This document shows, piece after piece, positions 5,673 to 5,696 of a stretch of DNA of 5,696 nt. The stretch lies in assembly GCA_947385085.1 (NCBI GenBank), contig CANDJN010000064.1:1-5696 (forward strand). The letters are read 5' to 3'. The translations under genes were made by a program, and so were the position numbers. This DNA is from an uncultured Erysipelotrichaceae bacterium (GTDB lineage Bacteria > Bacillota_I > Bacilli_A > Erysipelotrichales > Erysipelotrichaceae). The notes beneath the pieces were generated by a model. That model was given only the letters and a program-made list of their open reading frames with translations. It did no database searches and had not been told where the DNA came from. Each line of letters starts with the position of its first letter. Position 1 is the stretch's first letter.

Positions 5673-5696
5673 GAGACCGGCAATGTGCTATCTTCA
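5673..5696 (-). rRNA. rrf: 5S ribosomal RNA, 3' end only (partial)
   Basis: The last bases of the window, read on the minus strand, contain GATAGCACATTGCCGGTC, which lines up with the 3' tail of bacterial 5S rRNA (in Bacillus the end reads GAGAGTAGGACGTTGCCAAGC). The mature end is probably at about 5675. The terminator right behind it supports an RNA gene end, and no CCA is present, which argues against a tRNA. Only about 22-24 of roughly 115 nt are inside the window, so the call rests on this short match and the context. Confidence 0.72.

Overview
The window reads as chromosomal DNA from a low-GC Gram-positive bacterium (Bacillota). The gene content and the style of the surface protein suggest a gut-type Erysipelotrichia or related lineage, but this is an inference from sequence style and was not tested by any search. 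Every supported gene lies on the minus strand, so the window is read from its right end to its left.

Right end (about 5289-5696): the first bases, read on the minus strand, match the 3' tail of a 5S rRNA, followed at once by a short hairpin and T-run terminator. An rRNA operon therefore appears to end here. Next comes an AT-rich intergenic region of about 360 bases with two promoter-like pairs, a perfect 8-bp inverted repeat overlapping the upstream one, and a long leader carrying a small hairpin. Middle right (4212-5288): a secreted, cell-envelope CAP/SCP-like protein with a signal peptide, a CAP domain, a low-complexity linker and a C-terminal hydrophobic plus basic tail that lacks a recognisable LPxTG. 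A hairpin terminator follows it at about 4137-4180.

Left part (45-4047): a tightly packed five-gene operon, ecfA1-ecfA2-ecfT-truA-PHP phosphatase, with its own good SigmaA-type promoter (4074-4102) and overlaps of 25, 8, 4 and 4 nt at the four junctions. The first three genes build the energising module (two ATPases and the T transmembrane protein) of a group II ECF vitamin/metal importer. Its substrate-binding S subunits must be encoded elsewhere. truA encodes the tRNA pseudouridine-38/39/40 synthase, a common companion of this ECF cassette. The last gene is a PHP-family metal-dependent phosphatase of the HisK/HisJ histidinol-phosphatase type with no histidine biosynthesis genes nearby.

I see no mobile element, CRISPR array or clearly new multi-gene system. 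The most noteworthy points are the regulatory-looking region upstream of the CAP gene, the atypical C-terminal anchor of the CAP protein, and the phosphatase gene coupled to truA.
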